From: Epiperipatus broadwayi
Lineage: Eukaryota > Onychophora > Udeonychophora > Euonychophora > Peripatidae
DNA: 64,000 bases
Reading direction: 5' to 3'
NCBI GenBank assembly: GCA_028023455.1
Contig: JAQFVV010012572.1
Coordinates: forward strand, 558,001 to 622,000
Below are positions 50,092 to 61,663 of this stretch, piece after piece; positions within the stretch are counted from its first letter, which is position 1; every line of letters begins with the position of its first letter. The translations under genes were made by a program, and so were the position numbers. The notes under the pieces are model-generated. The model ran no database searches, had not been told where the DNA came from, and worked only from the letters and a program-made list of their open reading frames with translations.

Positions 50092-50412
50092 ATTCTTTTT
50101 TTTAAAACAGATGCTCTGCTCTGCAACTAATGCTCTACTCTGGCAATGGATGCTCTGCTCTGCAACTAATGCTCTACTCTGGCAACGGATGCTCTGCTCT
50201 GCAACTAATGCTCTACTCTGGCAATGGATGCTCTGCTCTGCAACTAATGCTCTACTCTGCAACTAATGCTCTGCTCTGCAATGAATGCTCTGCTCTGCAA
50301 TGAATGATCTACTCTGCAACGAATGCTCTACTCTGCTGCGGTCTCCCCATTTCTGTGGGCTCTTCCAGCTACACCCGTGGACTACATTTCCACTGGCTGC
50401 TAGTCAGTTACC
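50092..50412 (-). repeat. Inverted LTR fragment with a 19/39-bp minisatellite
   Basis: Read on the minus strand, 50412-50342 repeats LTR sequence (CCAGTGGAAATGTAG, ACGGGTGTAGCTG, GAGACCGCAG). Tandem units GAGCATTCATTGCAGAGCA of about 19 bp follow, alternating with GAGCATCCATTGCCAGAGTA to make a 39-bp higher-order period. 39 bp is 13 codons, which is why the minus frame 49810-50262 stays open (QSRALVAEQSIHC repeated). The core GAGCATTCATTGCAGA is shared with the 29-bp array of the LTRs. Confidence 0.75.
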
Positions 50413-50431
50413 GCAAGCACTGAGTAGAGCA

Positions 50432-50840
50432 GTGTAACATAGAGATCAGTAGAGAGCAGTCAAGCAGTACTGAGTAAGCAGCATTTAAGTAGAGATATCT
50501 CACATTAGTGCTGGCGGTTAATGATCAGTGCCCAGTGGTAATGTAGTTCATGGGTGTAGCTGAAAGAGACTGCAGTGGAGATATTGAAAGCATTCATTGG
50601 AGAGCTTCATTGCAGACCAATTCATTGGAGAGCTTTGTTGCAGACTAATTCATTTGGAGAGCTTCGTGGCAGACCAATTCGTTGGAAAGCATTCATTGCA
50701 GACCAATTCAGCGGAGAGATTGCGGAGAGATTGCAGACCAATTCGTTGGAGAGCTTCATTGTAGACCAATTCATTGGAGAGCATTCATTGCAGACCAATT
50801 TGTTGGAGAGCTTCATTGCAGACCGATTCATTAGAGAGCA
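50432..50840 (+). repeat. Third, partial LTR copy with 29-bp array
   Basis: Begins GTGTAACATAGAGATCAGTA, equivalent to left-LTR position about 49735, and continues through CAGCATTTAAGTAGAGATAT and GTGTAGCTGAAAGAGACTGC into about eight minisatellite units. It ends in a degenerate unit near 50840. Confidence 0.75.
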
Positions 50841-51023
50841 CTCGGAAAAGAACAGCATGGGAATTGTATAACGTTATTGGCTGACCGCACAGTATGACTT
50901 GCAGATATAACATTGGCACAGTTGTAAGTGCGGATATAACATTGGCGCAGTTGCACTTGGAACCTGGGAATAGTGAATACATTGAACTACAAGTTTAGCC
51001 GTAGATGGAAAAACCCGGTGAAA

Positions 51024-51170
51024 ATGTCAATCCCAATTAGTAATGTTAACAATGGAAGTGAAAAATTTGGAAATAAAACGCTTGCGCAGTCACCATTGAA
51101 GGTTACTGGCAAAAACGTTTCAGCAGCGGAGTTAAATCGTACATTTCTTAGTGAAATTACAGGAAAGTAG
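51024..51170 (+). CDS. Small open frame in LTR-element interior, function unknown
   Basis: 48 codons from ATG (context GTGAAAATGT, purine at -3) to TAG; the frame is open upstream to about 50973. The peptide begins MSIPISNVNNGSEKFG and ends NRTFLSEITGK. It is polar, has no cysteine and no predicted membrane segment. It sits between the third LTR fragment and the purine-rich tract, where a truncated gag start would be expected in an LTR element. I see no gag motif, so it could equally be chance. Confidence 0.25.
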   Translation: MSIPISNVNNGSEKFGNKTLAQSPLKVTGKNVSAAELNRTFLSEITGK

Positions 51171-51192
51171 GAATAGCAACAAGAGTTTTCCT

Positions 51193-51208
51193 GGAGTGGA
51201 GGGAGGTG
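51193..51208 (+). other. Polypurine-tract-like sequence
   Basis: GGAGTGGAGGGAGGTG lies immediately before the right LTR-type repeat, the position at which plus-strand synthesis of LTR elements is primed. It sets the element orientation as plus. Confidence 0.5.
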
Positions 51209-51827
51209 TGTAGTGTTTGTAAAATGGCAGACATGTTTGTGCACTCCAGAAAAAACTAGAATTTATTCGTAAGGCTGTTTTTAGATCGCGCTCTGATAGC
51301 TGAGGAATTTAATTAGTGCATTGACGTAATGGCGATCGACAATTCCTAGAAAACCTAGAAATATTTGCTAATTACAAATGTTTCTAGATAAGAGACGTTA
51401 CCTTATTGGTCAGTGCATTGATTGATCATTGCAGTTGTCAGAGCATGATAAGAAGACTGGTAACATCTAGCAGTATAACATAGAGAGCAGCAGAGAGCAG
51501 TCAAGCAGTACTGAGTAAACAGCATTTAAGTAGAGATATCTTGCGTCAGTGCTGGTGGTTAATGATCAGTGCCCAGTGGAAATGTAGTTCATGGGTGTAG
51601 CTGAAAGAGACTGCAGTGGAGATATTGAGAGCATTCGTTGGAGAGCTTTGTTGCAGACCAATTCACTGGAGAGCTTTGTTGCAGACCAATTCATTTGGAG
51701 AGCTTCATGGCAGACCAATTCGTTGGAGAGCATTTGTTACAGACCAATTCAGCGGAGAGATTGCAAACCAATTCATTGGAGAGCTTCATTGCAGACCAAT
51801 TCGTTGGAGAGCATTCATTGCAGACCA
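51209..51827 (+). repeat. Right LTR-type repeat with 29-bp minisatellite tail
   Basis: 619 bp, highly similar to 49481-50091. Differences include an 8-bp local duplication (CCTAGAAA near 51348-51358) and a different number of minisatellite units. Several overlapping open frames cross the array because no unit phase carries a stop. Confidence 0.75.
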
Positions 51828-51839
51828 ATTATAAAATAA

Positions 51840-53600
51840 TTTTTTTAAAGAAATCTTTTATCTCATTCTTTCCATATGCACAATTCATTGATAATGTATT
51901 TTTACAATAGAATTGAATAGCATCACATTCAAAAAACTAAAGAATATACTATTTTTTCTTATGGTATTCTCAATGTATATTTATAATCTTGCAGATATTC
52001 TTAAATGATAATTTTTTATTGCTTTATATTACATCAATAGAGGGTCCATATTTTACCTCTCTATATAAAGGATTGAGCAAAATAATTTGCTTTACATACA
52101 ACTAATATAACTGCAACAGTTATGTCACTATGATGAAATACTCAACATTTTTTCTTGTTAAGAGGAACTGTATCTCATTAAAATCTGTGATATATGTCAA
52201 TATCCAAAGTATGTCTTTTTATTTGATATGCTGTCAAAATATTTTAGTTAGTTCATATTCTCAGATAATAACTTTTCAAAATAAATCTCTGTGAAGTTTT
52301 TTTTTTCTCTCTCTTTCAGTGGTTTATAAAGTAATAGAGTATTTTTACTAATTTCTAAACCAAAACTTTGGGTTGAATTCAAAATATTAAATCGGCTTTT
52401 GAATTGATTAGAATATTACAATCATTAACATGCTGTAAATCTAAAAGCCATGTAAATGTTTTTGTTTTTATTTTTCATCGATTTAAATTGTAAAATATTA
52501 TTATCACATTTATATACCATCTTAAAGTCTGCTTCATGAAGATGACTATAAATTGTTCCAAAAACCACTGCCATAGAAATTGAAAAGTTGGAGCTAATAT
52601 GAATTTCTTTTTATCCCCAGCTTTATTTCATATGGTTTAGATTTTTCACTAGCAATAATAATTCTTTCTCTAGTTTCATTATGCGAAATTTGTATTATGT
52701 TAGTGTATAATTGACTAATTCCAAAATATTATTTCATTAACTGCTAGATACTTTGGTCGAAACACTAAATTAACTTATAAATGACATCTTTCCTCGTGAC
52801 ATTTCTCTTGCATTAGCAAATAATTATGTCTATAGTTCTTCTTGATCCTTTAAAATCACTATGAATTTCTGGTAACTATTCATCTGAGACTGAAAGCAAA
52901 CCATTCAATAACATTATTGAAAAGTAATTTTGTGCAATAGATAAAAGTGATAGTCCACAATAATCCATTGTAATCTTATACATTTGCTTTATTTCATAAA
53001 CGTGAACTATGGAAGCATTCTTAAGATCAAATAATTATCTTCATGGATCTATAAATACTTAAAATGTTCGATAATTTTTAAGCCCACATATAATCATCAC
53101 ACATGACTCTCTGCAGTTTAATACATAAGTAAAACGGCAGATTCAAAGCCTAAAGGTTCTCAATTTGAAGCTCAACCTGTTACACCTGATACTGATTACC
53201 TTTTCTCATATTTACGTGAATAATAGAAAAAATATATTATTAAACGCTGTTTTTTTTTAATTTTTTATATAGCAGATTATTTAGAAATTAAATGTGTACC
53301 TTCGTGTATATAATATAATAATCAGTTTTAAGTAAGATTGAAATAGACAACTAAAAATAAATAAAATTTATTTAACATTTAACCAGGCTTTTGTACCTTA
53401 TTGGAAACTTATCAAAATGTTTATCTCTTTTAAAATCACATGACCCAACTATTCCATATCAACTCTACCTAGTGGATATTATTTACATTATCATAAATGA
53501 TAAAATATATAAATATAAAATGAATATTTGATAATGTTAAAATACTAGAATGATATGCCAGTTAGATAATATTAGAGTTTAATAATTATTTTCTTAAAGA
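51840..53600. other. AT-rich non-coding DNA
   Basis: No gene recognised. Around 53120-53190 a weak tRNA-like order of boxes (AAACGGCAGATTC ... TCAATTTGAAGCTC) may be an old SINE head. Confidence 0.4.
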
Positions 53601-53625
53601 ATTTTGCCATGTAATATATAAAAAA

Positions 53626-54260
53626 ATGGCCGCTGCAAAAAGTTTTGGTAAATATTGTATTAAGAATTCAGAAGAAATTATAGATAAATTAAGTAATGTA
53701 AAATTAAATAGAAATAGAATGATTGTTTTATTTGACAGTGAAAAAATGTACCAAAGTATACCTAGGGAAAATACTATTCAATTGTCATAAATAAAATAAA
53801 ATGGATAATATAATTTTAGAAGAATGGTTATGTGTTATTAAAGAGGCATTATTGCTGGTAAATGATGCTTTATATTTTAAGTATAAGAAGAATTTTGGAA
53901 TATAGGATTATGGATTGTTCTATTAGTGGGAGTTTATCAACAATTGTGATTGATTATATAGAAAGAAATATAATTGATAAGTTTATAAAAAAATATGAAA
54001 ATTATAGAACATTATAGATATGTTGTTGATATATTTATAATAGAAAATTATAGAAGTATTGTTAATTTATTTAAAGAATTGAAAAATAAATAAAATATTA
54101 AGTTTGCAATGGAAAAAAAGGAACGGGGATTAAAATATTTAGATATTTTTTAAGGAAGAGAATTAATGGGGAAATACTTATTACGCAGTATACTAAAGAT
54201 AAAGAAAAAAAAGGTATAATTGATCCAAATTCCTATTGCCATAGTCTCAGAAAATAACAG
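53626..54260 (+). pseudogene. Reverse transcriptase pseudogene, probably Penelope-like element
   Basis: Pieces of a reverse transcriptase occur in order, in different frames. NRMIVLFDSEKMYQSIPREN (53717-53776) matches the palm motif with the first catalytic Asp, usually written as S-F-D-V-x-S-L-Y-x-N-I-P. ISGSLSTIVIDYIERNIID follows near 53920-53975. RYVVDIFII near 54015-54045 corresponds to the catalytic YxDD box with one Asp changed to Val. IKFAMEKKERGLKYLDIF and RRINGEILITQYTKDKEKKG follow near 54090-54215. The wording and spacing fit Penelope-like or similar RTs better than LTR-element RTs. Stops and frameshifts make it inactive. No GIY-YIG endonuclease region was recognised downstream. 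The lineage call is less certain than the RT call. Confidence 0.6.
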
Positions 54261-55010
54261 CTTTAAAATAATTTTAAATTAAAAAATGATTGACTAACAT
54301 TGAATGCAGAAAAAGCATTGTAATATGATATATATATATAAAATAAATTAGATAATATTACAATACTAACCAAAAAAAAATTTACAAAAATTCAATTTAT
54401 TAACAAATAGACCCTGTTGTTGTTTTTTTCTGTTGTTGTTGTTTGACCAGTATTATAATGTTATAAGATTTTTTATTTTATTTATCATTACTAATATAGC
54501 AGTATGTTCATTTTTTGAATACTGGTCATAGAATGAATTGTGAAAGAAAATATTCAGGTAATAAAATATGTTAAAAATTACGAAGAAAGAAAATGTTATG
54601 AAACTTTGTATATCCAAGAAAATTTAAATAAATATGTAAACATGGTTAAAGGTTCTGTACAATTAAGAAGGAAATGGGTCTTGTTGGATTATTAGAAAGT
54701 GTAGAGTTATAAATAAATTATTATTTTTATACATTATTTGTAAATTTAAAGGAAAAAAATGGATTGTAATAAGTTGCTAAATTTATTCATTTTTTATGTA
54801 TTTATAGGTATTTTACTATTTATGTTTATAGTAGTATAATATGAATAATGTCCACTGAATGAACTTGATTATGACAGATAAAACACCTTGATAAAATTCC
54901 ATTAAAGAAAAAAGCTTTATTTTTTAATTGTCTATTTCAGTTTTGTTTCAGATTGATTATTTTTATTATAGGTAGAAGACAATATTCTCATGACCTGAAA
55001 TTTGACTATT
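54261..55010. other. AT-rich non-coding DNA, possible tail of the RT relic
   Basis: No further domain is recognisable. A (TA)n run sits at about 54325-54340 and a TGTTGTT repeat near 54415-54440. Confidence 0.4.
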
Positions 55011-55017
55011 TGAAATA

Positions 55018-55102
55018 GATAGGTAGGTAGGTAGATAGGTATGTGGATGGGTGGGTGAGTGGGTGGGCGAGCGGGTCGGTAGGCAGATAGGTAGGTAGTA
55101 GC
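55018..55102. repeat. Imperfect tetranucleotide microsatellite (GGTA/GGTG)
   Basis: About 20 imperfect units of TAGG/TGGG type (AGGTAGGTAGATAGG ... GGGTGGGTGAGTGGGT ... GGTAGGCAGATAGG). The minus-strand frame across it translates as Pro/Thr/Tyr repeats and is not a gene. Confidence 0.85.
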
Positions 55103-55844
55103 ATTTCTTTCTATGATCAATTTATGATTATTAGTATTCATTTAAAAATTTTAAATATATATTTAACATGTTCAAGTTTTCGCAACAGTCAATATCAAAT
55201 CACATGATATAGACATGTGAAATGATAATTGATGTATATAACATTGACTGCAGTATTTTACAAGCAATAGAATTTCTTGCAATAAAAATTATAATTAATT
55301 GCTATTATTGTATAGAGAGATTGTAGTTGATATATATATATATATGTGCAAGCACATACACACTTTCATAATTCTATTAATATATGGTATGCCTTTATAT
55401 AAGTACACACACACATAATTATGCTTATAAAAATTTTAATATATATATATATGAGGAATATGTAAAAAGTTATAATTCTGTTTAAAGACAGATTAAGACC
55501 ATCAGATGGCCTAAACACAGTCCAATATTGATGTTCTAGCAACACATTTATTGCGTAATTGAAAAAGCACTAGCATTCATTATACAAATTGCCAATAAGA
55601 TAAATAACAGATCTAGCCAGTTGTATTTATAATTAGTGAAAGAAAGATGCATGCCACGGGATGAAAACATGTATAGTAGACATATCCTCAAATAAATTTT
55701 TAATCACTTTCCATGTAAAGAAAATATCTAATAATGGGATTAAATTCAGATGCAGTAGATAAAATCAGTTACAAAAAATACCACTAATATTTTGATTGTA
55801 ATAAAACTGTTAAAATATGGTAGTATTTTTTTTTCTCATGTGTT

Positions 55845-55927
55845 ATAGCATCAGCCGGGAAACGAACCCGCTAACCCAGGACAACTGTTTGTAAAGCAGC
55901 TGTCGCTGACCTCTTGACCACCAATGG
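55845..55927 (-). mobile_element. tRNA-derived SINE head (family B)
   Basis: The plus strand reads AGCATCAGCCGGGAAACGAA, CCCGCTAACCCAGGACAACT, GTTTGTAAAGCAGCTGTCGC, TGACCTCTTGACCACCAATG, nearly identical to the 57.95 kb copy. On the minus strand this is a tRNA-like unit with A box, anticodon-like hairpin, an extra variable arm and a B box. A T8 run precedes it on the plus strand. Confidence 0.75.
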
Positions 55928-56059
55928 TAGTTTGAGGGAATATACAGTAATATATCTCTTCCCTTGATGTTGTAAGTGTATGCTTATTTTAGTCTGTTTA
56001 CATAATTTTACCACATAAAACAATTTTGATATAAACATCATTAATATATGCATTTACTT

Positions 56060-57930
56060 ATAATGTGTGGTGAATGTTTATTTGCATTTAAATATTTCAT
56101 TACTAGTTCATTTTACATACTTTCGTTATTATTTTTATATCACTACCATTTAAAGGATGTTAAAGAATGATAAATTATCTAGAAAACATATTTTTTTTTT
56201 GTCGACAGCTATGAAGTTTTGATCATTCTTTGTGCAGACCTGGCTTTATATATCTTTTCTGTATTTAAAGAAATCTAAATGCAATTAGATGGAATTAGTA
56301 ATAAGAAATATAAAAAATGTGCTTAAATAAAGTAACATGAAAAATTCACCAAATGTTCTAATAAGTGTATCAGCGCTAATAACGATTATGTAACCAAAAA
56401 AATTATAATAATTTAAATGATGTAATAGTAATGGAATATGGTTATAAAGTTATTGAATTTATTCATGTTTGATAATAATAAAAATATAGTCATTATATTT
56501 TTATTTTTACATGTATATATGCATATTAAGCTCCCCAAAATATAATATTAACCCTTTTTGTGAAAATGAAATGATAAATTAAAGACTATCCAAGTCTACT
56601 TAGTTGTAACTATATTAGTAAAAGGGAAATTTGTGCCGTGGAGTGAAAATAAGCATGATATTAATTAAATAGTTCTCTCAAATAGTCACATTCCATGCCC
56701 CCCAAAAATATTTTAACAATGTAGACAAAATTTTCAAACATCATATAAAAAGATTTATATAAACTTCAACTAAGATTGAAGAAGATTGCAAAACAATTTT
56801 AAAGTATGATAGATAGAATAAAAAATTTGAGTTGTTTTTTCCCCCTTAATACCCTAACCCTAAATAAACGACTATTTTGTTTAGTGATTAATTCAAATCT
56901 TATATATATATGTATATTGAATTTCCACAAAATAATTTGTTTGCACTAGTGACAAAAAACTGTTTGTTGGAACATATTTATATGATAAAATATGCGTGTG
57001 TGCAAGTCTACATATATATGAGATGATTATTTTTAAAACTGTTTCTTTTCCTCATATATTCAGACATATATTCGATTACATATGGCAGTTATAGAAAACA
57101 GTACAATATTTTTAATATTGATATCATTTTTATTGGATGTGAACACACATGTGTCTCATGATAAGAATTTATTTATTAAAACATAAAATCGATATAGAGT
57201 TAAAGATATGAAACTTTGTTTAATGTTAAACTTTTTTTTTTACTTTAAATTTTATTGAAATTTAAATTATCTTTGTTAAGAATTATGATCTAAACCATTT
57301 AAGTAAAAAATTTATTGAGGGGGAGGGGTGTGTAGAGAAAATCTTATTTGTCAAATAATTTCAGAAAGAATATTAATAGGAATGTTAGCAGATGTTTAAA
57401 GATATTTTAATGTTCTTTTATTGTTTCTGTTTTAAAGTTACTAAAAGATCACCCAGAGAATACATAGATCTTTAATTTCTAGCTCTTAGATAAAATTATA
57501 CCCATGGAAAGAAATTGTGTTAAGTTGTGAGCACTGTGGCAATCAGAAGTTTGTTGTTAGTGAATGATAAATGTTTCACTTTTTTTTACTTTTTTGTCAA
57601 AATGTTATCTAACGGGTAATAAAGGTTGACCAAATCAATAAATCATTGGTCGAAAAAGAAAATATTACTTGTGGTATATATTGAGAAAAACAAATTTCCA
57701 CAGTTAATGAAATTTTTTAAATCCTTCATAGTAATTTTATAGAATAATGAACTACAATAAAAGATCACACGGATAATATAAGCTTATTCTATAATTTTTT
57801 TCTTATTACTATTAAATTGATAATTAACAGGTTTCGGAAGCTGTTTTAAATGTGATTAAATAAAAATTATGAATAATGAAATAAAAAATCTATTAATATT
57901 AATAATTAAAACTTCAAAAAAAAAATTTTT
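56060..57930. other. AT-rich non-coding DNA
   Basis: No gene recognised. Possible weak similarity exists between 55640-55715 and 56630-56700 (GCATGCCACGGGATGAAAA against TTGTGCCGTGGAGTGAAAA, each followed by ...CACTTTCCATG or ...CACATTCCATG). An old dispersed repeat is possible. Confidence 0.4.
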
Positions 57931-57944
57931 TTTCCTCATGTGTC

Positions 57945-58030
57945 ATAGCATCAGCCGGGAAGCGAACCCGCTAACCCGGGACAATTGCTTGTAAAGCAGC
58001 TGTCGCTGACCTCTCGACCACCAATGCTTG
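57945..58030 (-). mobile_element. tRNA-derived SINE head (family B), best-preserved copy
   Basis: On the minus strand CAAGCATTGGTGGTCGAGAG, GTCAGCGACAGCTGCTTTAC, AAGCAATTGTCCCGGGTTAG and CGGGTTCGCTTCCCGGCTGA form a tRNA-like block. AGCAT can pair with ATGCT, there is a long type-II-like variable arm, and GGGTTCGCTTCCC makes a good T-stem/B box. Relatives differ at only a few positions. The anticodon stem is imperfect, so this is a SINE head and not a tRNA gene. Confidence 0.75.
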
Positions 58031-58039
58031 ACAAAACTT

Positions 58040-59215
58040 TGTAGGAATTTATATCATTGGTTACTGGATTCCACAACGTGGTGCTTGGATCTAGTCCTGA
58101 ACAAATTTAATTTATTTATTTTTTCAATTGTAGTTAGGATTTTTTTTCTTTCCGATAAATGACCATAATCAATTCAACTATCTATCCAATGCTGATCAGT
58201 AAATGGATATTTAGTTATTTTGGCTATAGTATAAAACAAAGATGTAAAATTTCTACACTCTCACCACTGTAATTGACAGGCTAGATGAGCAATACCTTCT
58301 CTTTTATTTTTCTTTATAGGGAGCATTTGTTTGCTTGTTGGTTTTACAATAGTTTTATTAAAGGTTGATTGTTTTTAATATCAAAATATGTATACAAAAA
58401 TATGAATATCAATAGTTTATGCAGTTGTTTAAAATTTAAATAAATATTAATTTTTATGGTCAAATATATAAATAATTGAAATGTGTGAAAGTATTTTTTT
58501 TTAAATTATTAGTTAAATGGTTAAAGAGAAGATAGTAAGCAAAACCAAGTATATGCAGGGTTAGAACAGTTATGAATTATTCGGAAAGAAAGATAAATAA
58601 TATTTCCAACCGCGTTGAAATATAATTAGATTTACAAAGAGTAAACAGTTTTCTGTATAAAGGATAATTTTAAATTTGTAGAATTAGGTAAAAAAAAAAA
58701 AACATGTGATGGTAATGATTGTGTATAAATAGTTGTAAGAATAGCCAAAGATGATTAGATTTATTTAACCAGTCATTTTACTAACATTTAGGATAATCTG
58801 GGTAATGAAATTGGACCCATAAAAGACAAAGTAAACATTAACCTCCACCACTTTAAACGTTCTCTATTTAGATTTAAAAATTCAGTAGTCTAAAGATGGT
58901 AACTCCATAAATGAATTATGTAGGTGTACATATGTGGGGTGTTTAAAGAATCTTTGATGATTGGTACACATTAGTATATTGATATTCCACATAGAGCAGT
59001 GATTTGAGAGCTAATCGTCTATAGAATGCATCTCAATAAATTATCTTCAGTATTCAAATCTTATATAATTCTATGTAGCAAACCAATTGTGTACAATTTC
59101 TTACCTTTAAAATTGTGTAGGTCTTTATTCATGTAAAAAGACATGGTTGTTAATTACAAGAGAAAATTTGTTGATAACATGCAGAAAATTGAGCTTTGAT
59201 TGCATATCCAAAGTA
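58040..59215. other. AT-rich non-coding DNA
   Basis: No gene or repeat family recognised. Confidence 0.5.
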
Positions 59216-59220
59216 ATCAG

Positions 59221-59254
<34 letters not shown>
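59221..59254. repeat. (TA)n microsatellite
   Basis: Pure TA run of about 17 units. The Ile-Tyr repeat in the 78-codon frame across it is an artefact. Confidence 0.9.
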
Positions 59255-59257
<3 letters not shown>

Positions 59258-59319
59258 ACTTTCAAATCACCCATCATTTATAAAATACTGGAAAGAAACA
59301 ACTGCTCTAAATATATGTG

Positions 59320-60565
59320 TGACAATTGCAGAACAATCCACTATTCTTATCTGAAAGTGGTTGTAGGGAGTATTCTGATTTGAAAAAATTGAATTCTCTT
59401 TTACAAATGGGCTATCAAACCCAGAAAATAATTTTGAACCTTATCCACTGGATTTTTGAGAAGAGGGAAATCTTTAAAGAAGGCATGATCCAGAGAAACC
59501 AAGGAAGATGCTAATACAGACATTTTGATTGTGGGACTTCAGAGCATTTACAGAATCCCTCATATCAGAGACATCTATATGTTCTTTTTAGTGGATTTAA
59601 TGGGTGGAAGTGCAATTTAGAGTGAAAAGTGTATGTAATTGCATGTTGAAATTTTGTCTTTTGTAAATAAATTGACAACATAACTAAAATATTGAGATAA
59701 TATAAGTCAAGTTTATTTGTTTTTATCTAGTACTTGTATTTTTTCATCTTACATATAATTATAAGCCATATACTGAAATATAAATGTCAATATTAAAAAA
59801 GAATGGCCATAGCTAACTATAAAATGTCATAATCAAGTAAATAACAGTATCTAATTATTACACAAGTAGAATATATAAATGAACCATATGCATAATTTGA
59901 ATAATAAAAAAAAATTATATAAGAAATAGCAACACAACAAAATAACAAAGCTATGATTATGACATTCAGCACTAAGTGCACTCACACAAATAAATAATGC
60001 CTAAACAAGAATAACCAACCCTATCAAGCATACACATTATATTATGAAATGAAAATTAAGATTATATATATATATATATATATATTGTAACGGTCCAGGT
60101 TTTTCACCAGAAGAGAGGGAATGCATCTCACTATAATCAGACCTAGGTTATTTGGGTAGGATGCTGTGAAGGACACAGTGAAGTACTTAACCTATAATTG
60201 CATCAACCTCCAATGGGCTAACTCTAAGTTTACACATTAAATTAAGATACAATTTGGGCTAGTTCATCCATACCTCACCCCTCTTTCAGATTCCATTATG
60301 CCTCAGTATTTAAACTCAGGCAGAAATTTGCCTTTGGTTCTCTTCAGTGATGAATTTACACTATATAGCAATCATTGCACCTCTATACAGGGTCCAATTG
60401 ACTTAAAAGATCCATCCAAATGTATTACTGTATTTTCATATAAGAATAAAATGTGGGTGTGGGCATATATATTCAGTTATAAGTTGATGAATGAATATAT
60501 AAATGATTTTGATAAACTAGAGACCATTTTAATGAAAATTAAGTTAACAATGTTTATTGAATAAT
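59320..60565 (+). pseudogene. Decayed coding relic, possibly Tc1/mariner-like transposase
   Basis: Two less AT-rich parts look like degraded coding sequence. 59380-59600 includes KKLNSLLQMGYQTQK, HWIFEKREIFKEGM and [18 protein letters not shown]. 60298-60480 includes LVLFSDEFTLYS and, about 30 residues later, KMWVWAYIFSYKL. The second pair resembles the SDE ... VWG-FS order of Tc1-type DDE transposases, but the match is short. The two parts are separated by AT-rich DNA and a TGTAACGG-type junction at about 60087, so they may belong to different elements. Low certainty. Confidence 0.25.
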
Positions 60566-60779
60566 GAAATAAAAATCCCAAACATTTAAACATGATAAAA
60601 TAATATAATTGTACATGTCAAGAATGTATTTCTACCATATCAATAATCAATATATTCACTATTCTAACCCTATCTATGGTAGAGATACATTGCAATGCAT
60701 TAACTTTACAAAGCAGATAAAAAAATCTTTTATTAATTTGACTGCAAAGCTAGTTAACTAATTTATAATATACAAGTAT

Positions 60780-61640
60780 CTCCATAATAGCCTTATCAAC
60801 TAATTCCAGTTATTGCTGTTCCATCTTCTTTGGGGATACCCACTATGTACAATTCTCTAAAGTTGATAGGAATGAGCATCCACACTAGAAGATTATCATT
60901 TATACTGAAAAAATAAAGGTAAACAACTATTAGTTAACAATAAAAAAAATAACACAAGCTCTGTTCTGTAGTAGTGTATGTGCTTAATATGGAATAGTAT
61001 CAAAAAATCTTACCTCATTCCATATCATAATGATGATCAAATTTGAAGTCACTATGGAGGGAAAGCAGACCTAAACTTTATTTGACAAAAAAACATGTTT
61101 GTCTAACTTAATAATCCCCCCCCTCTTCATTTTTTTTGCTTTCAAGCATAATGGATTCTTCCAAGTTCTAGTCACATTTAAGCTATATTATGGAGACAAA
61201 ATAAAACTAAAATTTTTACCAACAAATATAAAAAAATAATATATAATAAACCAAAATAGTTAATTCATTCATCTTGATTAATATCCATGAGTTTAGCAAT
61301 AATGTCTCTTATGGATATAGTCTATCTCTCTTCAAATCATCCTTCCTCAGTAAGTCATTCATCATCCATAAGAATTCCTCAGCAACATGCTTGAAATGAT
61401 GTTTCCATTTTCTGTAGTTGCTTCCCTTCTGGATCTATTTAGACATTTATTGTAGAGCTTTTGGTGTTTCTTTAGGCATTATATAGGCAAGTAGATCAAA
61501 TAATGTGTCTATGGTAGGACTATAGCAATTAAGCCCTATGGCATTATTAATTTATCCAGAATACATTGCATAGCAGTTCATAATAGATTTACTTTTTCTT
61601 AATTTACTATTTGGCATTTAATGGCTTATATAAAATAAAA
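60780..61640 (-). pseudogene. Possible minus-strand coding relic, unrecognised
   Basis: On the minus strand, fragments such as DTLFDLLAYIMPKETPKALQ (near 61450-61510), KWKHHFKHVAEEFLWMMNDL (near 61350-61410) and ELYIVGIPKEDGTAITGIS (near 60800-60860) read like protein, broken by stops. I do not recognise the family; they may be remains of a retroelement or a host-gene fragment. Confidence 0.2.
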
Positions 61641-61663
61641 TTACTTCATCATTTATATATATT

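Larger units (their letters stand above)
49481..51827 (+). mobile_element. Rearranged non-autonomous LTR-type retroelement
   Basis: 49481-50091 and 51209-51827 are direct repeats of about 0.61 kb. Each starts TGTAGTGTT and ends GCAGACCA (TG...CA). ATTAT lies just outside both ends (49476-49480; 51828-51832), and a purine-rich GGAGTGGAGGGAGG (51193-51206) lies just before the right repeat, as a polypurine tract should. Between them are an inverted LTR fragment with a minisatellite (50092-50412), a third partial LTR copy (50432-50840), and about 370 bp of unique DNA with a small frame. No primer-binding site was found beside the left repeat. The first three bases of the flanking ATTAT could also be continuation of the 29-bp minisatellite, so the target duplication is suggestive only. 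No protein domain is recognisable. Confidence 0.6.

Noticed and set aside
49890-50830. CRISPR-like array of short repeats
   Set aside because: Units are contiguous tandem copies without unique spacers, in animal-like DNA; this is a minisatellite inside an LTR-type element.
54932-55141. Minus-strand frame rich in Pro/Thr/Tyr
   Set aside because: Translation of the tetranucleotide microsatellite.
56848-56862. Telomere-like CCCTAA repeat
   Set aside because: Only two units (ACCCTAACCCTAA), which can occur by chance.
57945-58030. Functional tRNA gene
   Set aside because: The same block is dispersed at five sites with mismatched stems and an unstable anticodon position; it is a SINE head.
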